Below, in pieces: positions 1 through 8,458 of a DNA stretch of 37,733 bases. Below the pieces are notes generated by a model, which was not told the DNA's origin, made no database searches, and worked only from the letters and a program-made list of their open reading frames with translations. Position numbers and translations under genes: made by a program. This DNA is from JANQLU01 sp964434955 (lineage in GTDB: Bacteria; Planctomycetota; Planctomycetia; Pirellulales; Pirellulaceae), in assembly GCA_964434955.1 (NCBI GenBank), contig CAYSXI010000026.1, positions 1 to 37,733 on the forward strand, given 5' to 3'. Each line of letters starts with the position of its first letter. Positions within the stretch are counted from its first letter, which is position 1.

Positions 1-501
1 ATCGCCTTCATTCAAAAAAGCTGGATAGTAGTTGTGGGCATGGGACTGATCCGCGTACCCCAGAAAAGAATCGAACCCTTGCTTGGTCGGATAACCCGTT
101 GTGCCTTCGCCTCCCAATCCCCATTTGCCGGCAAGGCAAGTCGCGTAGCCTTTTCTCTGAAGGAACTCTGCGAGCGTAAAGTCATCCTTGCGCAGACTTT
201 GCTTGCTGTTGCCGCGTATCCAACATCGGCCGGTATGGTATCCGGTCATTAGGACGCATCTTGAAGGGGCGCATACCGTTGAGCCCGAATAGAAGTCCGT
301 GAACTTCATGCCCTCTTTTGACATCTGATCCAAAGAAGGCGTTTGAATTTTCTTCTGTCCGAAACATCCGAGATCACCGTAACCCAAGTCGTCGGCAAGG
401 ATAAAAATGACGTTGGGCTTCTTGGACTGGCTTCGAGCCTCAACTGGCACGACCACGGTAATCGTGGCAACGATGGCCAACAAAATCAGAATCTTCTTCA
501 T
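1..501 (-). CDS. Secreted sulfatase, N-terminal part (cut by window edge)
   Basis: The gene reads leftwards from an ATG at 501 and runs off the window at base 1, leaving 167 residues. Residues 1-22 form a signal peptide (MKKILILLAIVATITVVVP). The mature part opens with PNVIFILADDLGYGDLGCFG, whose paired Asp residues (37 and 38) bind Ca2+ in the sulfatase family. Residues 77-81 are C-A-P-S-R, the C-x-P-S-R signature in which Cys77 is converted to formylglycine, the catalytic residue. GKWGLGG near 125-131 corresponds to the family's GKWHLG block. The family hydrolyses sulfate esters, often of sulfated polysaccharides or glycosaminoglycans; the substrate cannot be told from this fragment. Planctomycetes usually carry many such enzymes for algal polysaccharides. 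The gene is divergent from the small gene at 641. The family call is firm. Confidence 0.93.
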   Translation of the reverse strand, partial: MKKILILLAIVATITVVVPVEARSQSKKPNVIFILADDLGYGDLGCFGQKKIQTPSLDQMSKEGMKFTDFYSGSTVCAPSRCVLMTGYHTGRCWIRGNSKQSLRKDDFTLAEFLQRKGYATCLAGKWGLGGEGTTGYPTKQGFDSFLGYADQSHAHNYYPAFLNEGD

Positions 502-640
502 TTCGCTCTCGAAACCTCAGTAACCAAAAACGGCGAGAATCGGCTTAGTCTAGTTTAAAAGTCCAGCGAAGTAACGATTATCGACTGCGAATCGGCCGGA
601 CCGACGCTAAAATCAACCAGAAACCCATCAGAGGATTCCC

Positions 641-1126
641 ATGAACTCAACTTCGATTTGCGGCATGATCGTTGTCGCGTATTTCGCACTCGCAACCAAC
701 TTTTTGAACGCACAGGACAAGTCCGCGTCCAATGACGCGACCAAGAAATCCATCGGCAAGCTGTTGCAAACCCAGGTCGACTGTTGGAATAAGGAAGATC
801 TTGAAGGGTTCATGCAAACCTACTGGAAATCCGAAAAGCTAACGTTCAGCGCCGGTGGACAAACGACCCGAGGATGGCAACAAACGTTCGATCGGTACAA
901 GAAGCGATATCAGACGGGTGATGCGGAGATGGGAAAGCTTCGTTTCGACAATCTTGAAATCGAAATGTTGGGCGATGACAGCTGCTTCGTTTTGGGCCGC
1001 TGGCATCTAAAAATGTCGAATGAAAATCCAGAAGGCAATTTCTCGCTGGTCATGAAAAAAATGAAGGGAGAATGGAAGATCATCCACGACCATTCTTCTT
1101 CACTTGAAAAGGACAAAGATGAATAG
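641..1126 (+). CDS. Small secreted NTF2-like (DUF4440/SnoaL-type) protein
   Basis: 161 residues with a signal peptide at about 1-24 (MNSTSICGMIVVAYFALATNFLNAQ). The mature part resembles the DUF4440/SnoaL-like branch of the NTF2 fold: an N-terminal helix with WNKEDLEGFMQTYW, then strands ending in GEWKIIHDHSSS, the typical last strand of such cone-shaped domains. The ATG at 641 is preceded by a purine-rich AGAGGA about 8 bases upstream, so this start is well supported. Members often bind small ligands or act as accessory domains; no catalytic role can be assigned from the sequence. It stands alone between the divergent sulfatase and the lipid-transport cluster that begins at 1420. Confidence 0.8.
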   Translation: MNSTSICGMIVVAYFALATNFLNAQDKSASNDATKKSIGKLLQTQVDCWNKEDLEGFMQTYWKSEKLTFSAGGQTTRGWQQTFDRYKKRYQTGDAEMGKLRFDNLEIEMLGDDSCFVLGRWHLKMSNENPEGNFSLVMKKMKGEWKIIHDHSSSLEKDKDE

Positions 1127-1419
1127 CATGCGGTCTGAAACAATTTCGTTTCCGGTGACCAAACGAATACGAGTTGAGCAGATTGAAAATGACCCTCGGC
1201 TCTGAATCACGTTATTGGCTTCAAGTTTCAACTTTTTTGATTTTTTTTTGCCCGACTGAATTCAAGTGTCCAAGTTTTTCGATTCGGATTTGCGAACGAT
1301 TTATCGATATATTCAGCAAAGTTTTCCTCGCCCTTCGTTTCGCTCAAAAAATTGACCTTCGGTTACAAGATGCCGAAAATAGCGAATAGGAAATTTTTCG
1401 TCTTGCGTGAGTTACGAAT
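1127..1419. other. Intergenic, AT-rich, no gene seen
   Basis: About 290 bases rich in T runs (for example around 1231-1250) between the NTF2-like gene and the MlaD-like gene. One 71-codon open frame crosses it but has no protein-like composition. I see no clear terminator stem; a promoter for the downstream cluster probably lies here but I cannot place it. Confidence 0.5.
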
Positions 1420-2730
1420 TTGAAATCGTCAAACAGCAACTACCGTTTGGTCATCGGCGTGATTGCCTGGGTCGCGGTTGCTGCTTTGCTTTGGCTTGGC
1501 TTTCAAAAAAACCCCGAACAAAAACAGCCTCATGCTTTCTCCCAAGTTTCTCAGTTCATTGCGCAACCGAGCCGAATGGTAAAAGTGGAATTTGAGTATC
1601 CACAACGGGTCCGATACGGCGACCCGGTGTTCTGGTTTGATGGCGATCAATACATCCGAATCGGCGAAGTCGTACGCGTCGAATCCGTTGACTCAACCGA
1701 AATGGAAGCGATCGAGTGCAAGACCGCCTACGTGCGGTTTTATTCTCGCAGTCCCAAACTCGATCCAAACGACCAGCTGGCCTATCACGACACACCCAGA
1801 GAAATCGAATGGGTCGTTCGAATGATGTTGCCACCTGAACGCCGCGAACGTATTGGCCAACTCATTACCGAGGCTTACATCGCCCATCAAAAGGAGATCG
1901 TTGCCGACTTTCGTCCGATTATTGAAAACGCCTTGCGAGACGCGATGCCTCTCATCGAAAAAGATCTGCGAAAAGCTTTCGCCAAACGGGAAGATGAGTT
2001 TCGCAAGATCGGGAATCGTTACCGCGAGGACATTGTCAAAAAAGATTTAATCCCGTTAGTGGAGAATGAGATTTGGCCCATCGTTCAAGCAGAATCGCAT
2101 GATCTGGTTGACGAACTTGGCCACGAGATCTGGGAAAAGGCGTCGCTGTTTCGATTCGGTTGGCGGGTTCTCTACGATTCGACTCCGTTGCCAAAACGCG
2201 ACTTGACAAAAAAAGAGTTTGAAAGATTCGTGCGGAAAGACGCCGTGCCCGTGATTCAGAATCACATGGATGAGTTAATCATGCTTCAAGAACGAATCAT
2301 CCATAAAATCGCGAACAACAAGAAGGTCCGAAAAGTCGTTGGTGAAACGTTGATGACAATTGCCGACGACAAAGAAGTGCAGAAGCTGACCGCCGAAATC
2401 ATCAACGAAGTGTTCATCAAGAATCGCAATCTCCTCAACAAGCTTGAGAGCCATTGGAAGAGCGAGCAGGCAAAAAAAGCCATGGCACGAACCAGCGAAC
2501 GACTCGAACCAACGGTCGCGGCCATCGGGGAAGAGCTCTTTGGCAATCCTGAAAAACAAATCACACCCGAGTTCTCTCGCGTCCTGCGATACAAGATTCT
2601 GAAAAAGGACGCTCGCTGGTTTGTTTTACACCAAGCCGAGATTGAGACGACGACGGACACGCCGGTCAACACGATGAAAGTCGTTCTCGGACAGGGCGAC
2701 ACGCACAACCCATTCCACGTGCCTCGATAA
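1420..2730 (+). CDS. MlaD/MCE-like anchored lipid-transport protein (divergent)
   Basis: 436 residues from a TTG start. A single N-terminal membrane segment (about 9-27, YRLVIGVIAWVAVAALLWLGF) anchors the protein. Residues 52-107 (MVKVEFEYPQRVRYGDPVFWFDGDQYIRIGEV...) follow the pattern of an MCE domain: a strand, then 'xxGxPVxxxGxxxGxV', then further strands. The rest is long and mostly charged alpha-helix (about 120-390), unlike the short tail of E. coli MlaD and more like MCE proteins with extended helical C-termini. The next gene, 11 bases downstream, encodes the matching ATPase and MlaE permease, which is the best support for the assignment. Inferred role: periplasmic lipid-binding subunit of an ABC-type phospholipid or hydrophobic-molecule transporter. 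The domain match is weak by eye, so the family call is moderate. Confidence 0.62.
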   Translation: MKSSNSNYRLVIGVIAWVAVAALLWLGFQKNPEQKQPHAFSQVSQFIAQPSRMVKVEFEYPQRVRYGDPVFWFDGDQYIRIGEVVRVESVDSTEMEAIECKTAYVRFYSRSPKLDPNDQLAYHDTPREIEWVVRMMLPPERRERIGQLITEAYIAHQKEIVADFRPIIENALRDAMPLIEKDLRKAFAKREDEFRKIGNRYREDIVKKDLIPLVENEIWPIVQAESHDLVDELGHEIWEKASLFRFGWRVLYDSTPLPKRDLTKKEFERFVRKDAVPVIQNHMDELIMLQERIIHKIANNKKVRKVVGETLMTIADDKEVQKLTAEIINEVFIKNRNLLNKLESHWKSEQAKKAMARTSERLEPTVAAIGEELFGNPEKQITPEFSRVLRYKILKKDARWFVLHQAEIETTTDTPVNTMKVVLGQGDTHNPFHVPR

Positions 2731-2741
2731 GGAATGATGTT

Positions 2742-4364
2742 GTGAACGAAAAGAATTCCGAAAAAGATACTGCGCACGCAGATCCAGATCGTCGCTCAGA
2801 CCATAGTCGAACAGAGCGAGGAGTATCGGTACACAACCTGACCGTAAAGGCGGGAACGCGAACGCTTCTCCAAGACACCAACGCCGAATTCTCCTCCGAG
2901 CAGATCACCATTATCGTCGGTCCCAGTGGCGTCGGAAAATCCATCTTGATGCGAATCATTGCGGGGCTCCTCGGGTCCAAGGGCAAAGATGGAATTCACT
3001 TTCAGGGTCAAGTGCAGGTGGATGGCTCACCGGTAAAGCCAGGAAGCGTCGGCGTCGTTTTCCAGTCCTTTGCGCTTTTCGACGAACTTTCGCCCAAGGC
3101 GAATGTTGCTTTTGCCTCAGACCATAGTCGAGGTAAGCGAATTGCGTCCGAAAAACTACTGGAACAATTGAATGTCCCCAAGGATGTGCCGACCAGCCGG
3201 CTCAGTGGAGGACAAAGACAACGCCTGGCGATTGCTCGCTCCCTGGCATTCAATCCACCGGTGATTCTCTACGATGAACCGACTTCGGGGCTGGATCCTT
3301 CGACCGGTCGACAAGTTGCTTCGCTCATTCGTGACACGCACAACGAGTATCAAAAGACGTCGATCATCGTTACCCATGACTACGAAACGCTCGTTCCAAT
3401 TGCGGATCGCGTGATTGTTCTGGATCCTTCAAAACAGGAATTGCGTGAAGTCCCCAGGGAACAATGGGAGCAACTGGAAAAGTTGCTGGCCCCCATGGCC
3501 ACAACCGTCAATGAAAAAGCGGACCAGGATGCCAACCGGCAATCGCCGCGGTGGGCGCAATGGCTGTCCGGCTTTTTCGAGGGAACCACACGATGCCTGG
3601 AAGCTTTCCTGATTGGATTGCTCAGCCTGCTCCCGGTTTGGCGAAGTCCCAAATGGGGTCTGCGTTACCTGGCGCATTACGCCCGATTGGTGGCGGGGCC
3701 AACCGCCTGGTTTTATTTGATCATGGCCGGTGTGATTGTCGGATTCGTGACGACCCATTTCACGTTCCAGTTTCTCCCTTACGCGAAATACACGGAACCG
3801 TTATTGGACGACAACCTGCTGTTGGCCATCGGATTCACGCTTTACCGAATTTTTGTGCCTATCATCGCGACGGTTTTAATCGCCGCCCGGTGCGGAGCGG
3901 CGGTTACCTCGGATGTTGGCGGTAAACAATTTGGCAACCAGAACGACGCGCTTCTGACTTTCGGAACAACTTCGAGAAGCTACCTGTTCACTCCCATCAT
4001 GATTTCATTTTTGATTGGGACGCCGATACTTACGCTCATCGCCTTCTTTGCCGCCAAATACACCAGCCTCATCGCCTACGTGACGACCCACCCCGTCCAG
4101 GGTCCCGACTATTGGGATTCAATGTTTCACCAGAAGCTGCGGGTTCTCGGCGAAACGTTCTACTATGGAACTGGTTGGCTGCTATTCAAATTGGTTTGCT
4201 GCGGATTTGGTACTGGCGTTATTTCTTACTACCAGGGAATTAGAAACAAGAATTCCACCTCCGATGTCAGTCGCTCGGTAACGGCCACGATTCTATGGGC
4301 GACGCTGTACGTTCTGGCCGTCCACTTTGCATTTGCATTTTTCGAATTCGAAGCGATCGAATAG
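2742..4364 (+). CDS. Fused MlaF ATPase - MlaE permease, lipid ABC transporter
   Basis: 540 residues, GTG start. Residues 28-245 are a full ABC ATPase: Walker A GPSGVGKS (60-67), signature LSGGQ (154-158), Walker B VILYDEP (174-180) and the switch His (212, IVTHD). A linker (about 246-275) leads to a membrane domain (about 276-535). This carries the MlaE-family block RCGAAVTSDVGGKQFGNQ followed by NDAL (383-404), matching the family pattern R-x-G-(x)n-G-(x)n-Q-x-DAL, and about five hydrophobic segments. In the canonical Mla system MlaF and MlaE are separate proteins of an inner-membrane complex that moves phospholipids between the inner membrane and periplasmic carriers. Here ATPase and permease are one chain. 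It is probably co-transcribed with the MlaD-like gene 11 bases upstream and the secreted protein at 4441. Confidence 0.88.
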   Translation: MNEKNSEKDTAHADPDRRSDHSRTERGVSVHNLTVKAGTRTLLQDTNAEFSSEQITIIVGPSGVGKSILMRIIAGLLGSKGKDGIHFQGQVQVDGSPVKPGSVGVVFQSFALFDELSPKANVAFASDHSRGKRIASEKLLEQLNVPKDVPTSRLSGGQRQRLAIARSLAFNPPVILYDEPTSGLDPSTGRQVASLIRDTHNEYQKTSIIVTHDYETLVPIADRVIVLDPSKQELREVPREQWEQLEKLLAPMATTVNEKADQDANRQSPRWAQWLSGFFEGTTRCLEAFLIGLLSLLPVWRSPKWGLRYLAHYARLVAGPTAWFYLIMAGVIVGFVTTHFTFQFLPYAKYTEPLLDDNLLLAIGFTLYRIFVPIIATVLIAARCGAAVTSDVGGKQFGNQNDALLTFGTTSRSYLFTPIMISFLIGTPILTLIAFFAAKYTSLIAYVTTHPVQGPDYWDSMFHQKLRVLGETFYYGTGWLLFKLVCCGFGTGVISYYQGIRNKNSTSDVSRSVTATILWATLYVLAVHFAFAFFEFEAIE

Positions 4365-4440
4365 CTTCAAGCTGAAACAAATGGGGCAGCAACCGGGTTT
4401 CGCTTTTGTCACGCTGAATCCAACCCAACCGGCACCGATT

Positions 4441-5100
4441 ATGAGCTTCCCAAAAGGATGGTTGATTGTTTTCCTGATGTTCGTTCTTTCGGCGGTCACC
4501 GAGAATCACCTGACGGGCCAAACCAAGTCTCAACAAAATCCCAAACCAGTTGATCGCTCGACGGCGAAGGCCGCTTTTCGAGTTTACCGGAAGGGTTTGG
4601 AACAAAACTCCCAACTGGAATCCGTCAAAACCCTCTCGAAACAGTATAAACGCTTCCTGTTTTTCGAGATCCTGTTTGCAGCAGGTACGGTGGCCGAGCC
4701 AAAACACAGCCAGGCAACTGCTTTTTTCAAGCGGCATGGTGTCGATGAGGACAAACTACTCGAATCGTCCAAATCGCTCGAAGAATTCCTGAATCATGCA
4801 ACCAAAAAAATCAAAGACATGGATTCATTTCTGGCAGGTTCTCTGGAAATACTTAATAAAGACAACAAGCCAAACATCGGGAAGAAAAAATCCACGGTCA
4901 TCGTCGATGGGAATCGAGCGGTCGCCACTCATGAAGGACTGCTTTACTCTTATCACAAAAGAGCCGGCGAAGACGAATCCATCGAAATCGTAAGTTCCTA
5001 CGAAATCAAAACTTACCTGCGCAAATTCGGAAATGAGTGGCGAATCTGCCTGGAAGGCGAATGGAAGGACCCGGAATTTGTTTGGAAAGTACCCGACTAA
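4441..5100 (+). CDS. Secreted protein of unknown function, Mla cluster
   Basis: 219 residues from the ATG at 4441. This start was chosen because it begins directly with a signal peptide (MSFPKGWLIVFLMFVLSAV, probable cleavage near TENHLTGQ). An in-frame ATG at 4381 and an earlier frame overlapping the permease would put 20-38 non-hydrophobic residues ahead of it. The mature protein is charged. A helical half (about 45-130) is followed by a beta-rich half ending in SYEIKTYLRKFGNEWRICLEGEWKD, which could be an NTF2-like last strand pair. I do not recognise the family. Its place 76 bases behind the MlaFE fusion suggests a periplasmic partner of that transporter, comparable in position to MlaC, but there is no sequence evidence for MlaC homology. 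Confidence 0.7.
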   Translation: MSFPKGWLIVFLMFVLSAVTENHLTGQTKSQQNPKPVDRSTAKAAFRVYRKGLEQNSQLESVKTLSKQYKRFLFFEILFAAGTVAEPKHSQATAFFKRHGVDEDKLLESSKSLEEFLNHATKKIKDMDSFLAGSLEILNKDNKPNIGKKKSTVIVDGNRAVATHEGLLYSYHKRAGEDESIEIVSSYEIKTYLRKFGNEWRICLEGEWKDPEFVWKVPD

Positions 5101-5103
5101 GGA

Positions 5104-5277
5104 TCAGGCATCATGGCGCCATGGGTTTCGCTTGACAATCAAGTCGCCCGCTTTCCCACCGAAATAGCCATCCCAGCTGAACAGCGTGCCCAGCATAGTC
5201 AAAAACAAAATCAGCGGAGCCAAAAACAAAACCAGCGTCGCCAAATAACAAATCGTGCGTTGCGGCCTGCGAGTCAC
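5104..5277 (-). CDS. 57-residue small membrane protein behind apt
   Basis: A short gene that length cut-offs would skip. It starts at a GTG (5275-5277) four bases after the apt stop codon (5282-5284) and ends with TGA at 5104-5106. The product begins MTRRPQRTICYL, continues with one strongly hydrophobic segment (about residues 11-34) and ends with a polar tail, GYFGGKAGDLIVKRNPWRHDA. Positive residues before the helix predict a cytoplasmic N-terminus. The tight coupling to apt and the clean membrane-helix composition argue that it is translated, possibly by re-initiation; there is no clear ribosome-binding site. No family is recognised and the function is unknown. A downstream in-frame TTG could also serve as start. 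Confidence 0.6.
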   Translation of the reverse strand: MTRRPQRTICYLATLVLFLAPLILFLTMLGTLFSWDGYFGGKAGDLIVKRNPWRHDA

Positions 5278-5281
5278 CCGC

Positions 5282-5812
5282 CTAATAGTGAATCAGACTG
5301 AAAACATCGCATGGATCGAGACGTTGACGCCCCTCAAGGAAATCCAGTTCCACCAGGAAGGCGCATTCAATCACTTCGGCCTTGCAGCGTTTGACCATCT
5401 GGCAACAAGCCCCCACGGTTCCGCCGGTCGCCAACAGGTCGTCGATGATCAAAACGCGCTGACCTTCCTCAACGCCGTCGATATGCATCTCAAGCGTGTC
5501 GGTCCCGTACTCCAGCTCGTAGCTTAACGAATGGCGTTCATAGGGCAGTTTTCCCGGTTTGCGGACGGGAACAAAACCCACGCCAAGTTCAACTGCGAGT
5601 GGAGCCGCAAAAATAAAGCCGCGTGCTTCCGCCGCCACGATATTGTCAACGTTCATGTCGCGATAACGATTCGCAAACATCGAGATCGCGGCGCGAAAAG
5701 CCTCACCATCGGCCAGCAAAGGCGTGATGTCTTTAAAATTGATTCCCGGCTTGGGAAAATCCGGTACATCCCGGATGTAGTCTTTCAAATCGACGGAAGT
5801 TGAGTCACTCAC
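5282..5812 (-). CDS. apt: Adenine phosphoribosyltransferase
   Basis: 176 residues, GTG start. Apt converts adenine and PRPP to AMP and pyrophosphate in cytoplasmic purine salvage. The N-terminus LKDYIRDVPDFPKPGINFKDITPLL is the family hallmark. AAEARGFIFAAPLA (60-73) and the PRPP-binding loop VLIIDDLLATGGT (120-132) are both intact, and the length is normal for the family. The gene is followed within four bases by the small membrane protein gene. Upstream (5813-5910) is about 100 bases of intergenic DNA after the zinc-ribbon protein gene. Confidence 0.97.
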   Translation of the reverse strand: MSDSTSVDLKDYIRDVPDFPKPGINFKDITPLLADGEAFRAAISMFANRYRDMNVDNIVAAEARGFIFAAPLAVELGVGFVPVRKPGKLPYERHSLSYELEYGTDTLEMHIDGVEEGQRVLIIDDLLATGGTVGACCQMVKRCKAEVIECAFLVELDFLEGRQRLDPCDVFSLIHY

Positions 5813-5910
5813 AATCGTGTGCCGCTTCTTAAGAGAAAAAATTATTGCTGGCAGCCATTATCGCAGATGCCAAACCATCGAAAAGGCGGCAACATGGGAA
5901 TCCGAGGAAT

Positions 5911-6882
5911 TCATTCCGGGCGGTAGGAAACCGGCACTTTCTGCGGCAGTTTCTTGAGATGGCAGAGGAATCCATAAAGTCCCTGGCGCGTGAACACGTT
6001 GACGATATGGTAGACCACAAGCTGCCCTCCCAAGGTTCGCCCAATCACCATATTGTTTTTCCGTGCTCCCGACATGGCCATTCGGGACGTAAATGGTTTG
6101 ACGATCATCATGAAACTCATGAACCCCGAATTCATCATGCCCGCTTTGTCTCCGCCTTCGATCCCGCTCAAGTTTTCAAACGGGATCAAATAAAGACTTT
6201 TCTTGAATGAGAAGAAAGACATGTAATTCAATTCGATGCCTCGTTCTCTTATGGCAAGCTTCGCGCTTTTCATTGCGTCGATATAGAAGTAAATGCGTGC
6301 GGCAAAGAAGAGTATGGACAATCCCCAAAACACCAAGTTGAACAGGATCAGCAGAAGCATCGCGACCGTTTCTTGCTCGCCGGCGATCCCACGCAAAACG
6401 GCCGAACCGGTTGCACTAACAACTCCGCCGACAATCAAATACAGGAATGCCGGGCCAACCACATACGCCAAGGCCGTTTTCTGAAATAAATGCGAGTTGG
6501 CAAATTTCTCGGCGACAAAAACTTCCGACCCCAGTTGCTCAGGGTCGTGATACATTTTCTGCGATTTCTTCCGACCACCGCTCTCAGGTCCCGAAGGCCG
6601 CATGTTGGGATTGTTTTTTTGTATGGACCTTGGAACGGGAGCTGAGCTGACGTCCACATCCGCCCCAAAATCCGCCTCGAGAAAGTCGCGATTTTGCTCC
6701 GTCCACGCATCGTTTTCGACTCCCGTCGAATCGGGAACTGGTTGTATCTCGGTCGGGTTCGCAATGGCGACAGGCGCCTGGACCTGGGACGTGCACTTGG
6801 GACAGGCAAATTGCCGACCGCGAAACTCCTCGCGGCATTTCAATACATATCCGCACTTGGGGCAGTTGAACTGAATCGTCAT
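5911..6882 (-). CDS. Zinc-ribbon membrane protein, unknown function
   Basis: 323 residues if started at the ATG at 6880-6882, which has AAGGAG five bases upstream. A GTG two codons earlier overlaps that ribosome-binding site and is less likely. Residues 1-40 contain two CxxC pairs (FNCPKCGYVLKC and FACPKC), a zinc ribbon often found at the N-terminus of planctomycete membrane proteins. A Pro/Asp/Ser-rich linker of about 80 residues follows, then two hydrophobic segments (about 138-160 and 178-205). The soluble C-terminal domain (about 210-323) contains GIELNYMSFFSFKKSLYLIPFENLSGIEGG, resembling a bacterial PH-like domain. No specific function can be given. It neighbours another multi-pass membrane protein gene upstream at 6943. 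Confidence 0.75.
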   Translation of the reverse strand: MTIQFNCPKCGYVLKCREEFRGRQFACPKCTSQVQAPVAIANPTEIQPVPDSTGVENDAWTEQNRDFLEADFGADVDVSSAPVPRSIQKNNPNMRPSGPESGGRKKSQKMYHDPEQLGSEVFVAEKFANSHLFQKTALAYVVGPAFLYLIVGGVVSATGSAVLRGIAGEQETVAMLLLILFNLVFWGLSILFFAARIYFYIDAMKSAKLAIRERGIELNYMSFFSFKKSLYLIPFENLSGIEGGDKAGMMNSGFMSFMMIVKPFTSRMAMSGARKNNMVIGRTLGGQLVVYHIVNVFTRQGLYGFLCHLKKLPQKVPVSYRPE

Positions 6883-6942
6883 CTTCACTCCTTCTCGATC
6901 AACGATTCTGGTCCCCGTTTTTTTTCAAGTCAAGCAAAGTGA

Positions 6943-7668
6943 TTACGGAATGTTTACGGCGCGGTAGGCATTGAGCATTAGCAAACCGTAACGAATAAGA
7001 ACCGTCGCCAGAAAAACGAAAACGACGACGATCACACCCATTTGCGGCAGTGGAAGAAACACCGCCAAAACAAGAAAAATCAAAACGCCACTGAATACTT
7101 GTTTGAATTGCTGCCCCGATTCGACCAATCGAATATTGTTCACGTTGTGGCCGATCTGGACATAGAAATCCAACAGGGCGAACATCCCGATTCCTGTCAA
7201 CAATTTGGAAAGCACCATCATCCATCCGCCAAATCCGACAAACTTGTCGATGGATTCGAGGATGATACCCACGAGATGAAAACCGACGTACATCATCGCA
7301 AGTCGACGTTCGTTCGGATTGGGGGCTGCCATGAACAAAATGGACGCAATGATGATTGACGCGACCATTGCAAAAATCGACGCAACAATCACCAAGGAAC
7401 CAATCATGACCGTGTTGGCATCCAAGTTCGCTTGGAGCTGAATCGCTCCGAACACAAAGGAAGCCAAAGGAAAACAAACAAGGTATCCGAAGATATTGCT
7501 GAGAAGCCCCCATCGAACATAGCGGTAGTCGTGACGAATCCCGGTCTCCGCCGGTCGCGTCTGCTTCTTTACGCCAAACGGATCCGGATCATCGAACGAA
7601 TCCGGGCCAACGTATGACTCCGGTTCACCGAATCGTCTTTGCTCGCCAAATGGATCGTAGATGTTCAA
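6943..7668 (-). CDS. Multi-pass membrane protein, unknown function
   Basis: The frame is open from 7767, but the first 33 codons look like non-coding sequence and contain no ATG. I take the TTG at 7666-7668 (LNIYDPFGEQRRFGEPESY...), giving about 241 residues; the TTG at 7765-7767 is the alternative. A polar, Asp/Pro/Phe-rich head (about 1-50, with DPFG twice) precedes five or six hydrophobic segments covering most of the remaining 190 residues (SNIFGYLVCFPLASFVFGAI, MIGSLVIVASIFAMVASIII and others). The layout of polar 'DPFG' leader plus membrane bundle is common among planctomycete proteins of unknown function. No domain is recognised. Start uncertain; coding status well supported by the hydrophobic pattern. 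Confidence 0.65.
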   Translation of the reverse strand: MNIYDPFGEQRRFGEPESYVGPDSFDDPDPFGVKKQTRPAETGIRHDYRYVRWGLLSNIFGYLVCFPLASFVFGAIQLQANLDANTVMIGSLVIVASIFAMVASIIIASILFMAAPNPNERRLAMMYVGFHLVGIILESIDKFVGFGGWMMVLSKLLTGIGMFALLDFYVQIGHNVNNIRLVESGQQFKQVFSGVLIFLVLAVFLPLPQMGVIVVVFVFLATVLIRYGLLMLNAYRAVNIP

Positions 7669-7888
7669 AGTGAATTGAAAACGCGCTGCGTGATACTGGA
7701 TCCCGGGAAGTCTTGGGCCCGACGCCTGAAGGTGAAGCCTGAATGTGCCGAAGCCTGAACGTACCAAGGCCCAAACGCCCAGCCAACCGCTCCCTACTCA
7801 GCCACCCAAGTTTAATCGAGCCGAGGGCTCCGAGGAGCCGGGAAGGGAAATTTAGTGTCATTTGATCCCTGTTATTAGTCCTGGCGCA

Positions 7889-8419
7889 TCAACGCCGACG
7901 GAATTCGGACTGGCCCTTCAATTTGTAGCCATAGTCGATGATTTTCCACTCACCACCGCGCTTTTCAAGTTTCAGAAACACGCGAACCGGCGCGGTTCCT
8001 GTTCCTTCGGTCGAATATTTCGCCGACACCATCACCGGAACATCCAGCTCTGCTTGTCGATCGGTGAGACCAAGAATAGTCGGCTTTGAAGCTCGACATG
8101 CCGTGAACTCGCATTTTGGCATGAGAAACTCGACATCCCTCCGCACGTTTTTTTTGTCTTCGGGGATCCGATTCAAGATCGCCTGCATGTCGTTATTGCG
8201 AACATCGCGGGCAAGTTCATGGACAACGTTTTCAAGAATTTCCCGGTCGGTAACAATTAAACTTTCCGTCACGAACGCGAAAACAACAAAGATGATGGAA
8301 GCTGCAGCAAAGATAAGCAGCTTCGTGTTCTGCAAGTGAAAATAGAGAATTAGCGAAATCACCAGGCCAAATAATCCCGCACCACAAAGCCAATACGGGT
8401 TTTCCGTGATCCAACTCAT
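7889..8419 (-). CDS. Membrane-anchored protein with NTF2-like domain
   Basis: 176 residues from an ATG. Two membrane segments (about 8-28 and 32-54) form an N-terminal hairpin. The soluble part (about 60-176) starts with helices containing REILENVVHELARDVRNNDMQAILNRI and ends in strands VRVFLKLEKRGGEWKIIDYGYKLKG, the order and final 'GEWKIxxY' strand seen in NTF2-like domains. No catalytic residues are visible. It sits between two other short membrane-protein genes on the same strand, so the three may form an operon, but nothing indicates the function. Confidence 0.72.
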   Translation of the reverse strand: MSWITENPYWLCGAGLFGLVISLILYFHLQNTKLLIFAAASIIFVVFAFVTESLIVTDREILENVVHELARDVRNNDMQAILNRIPEDKKNVRRDVEFLMPKCEFTACRASKPTILGLTDRQAELDVPVMVSAKYSTEGTGTAPVRVFLKLEKRGGEWKIIDYGYKLKGQSEFRRR

Positions 8420-8458
8420 GCAACCCCCTCAAACTGAAGCATTCTGTTCCACTGGATT

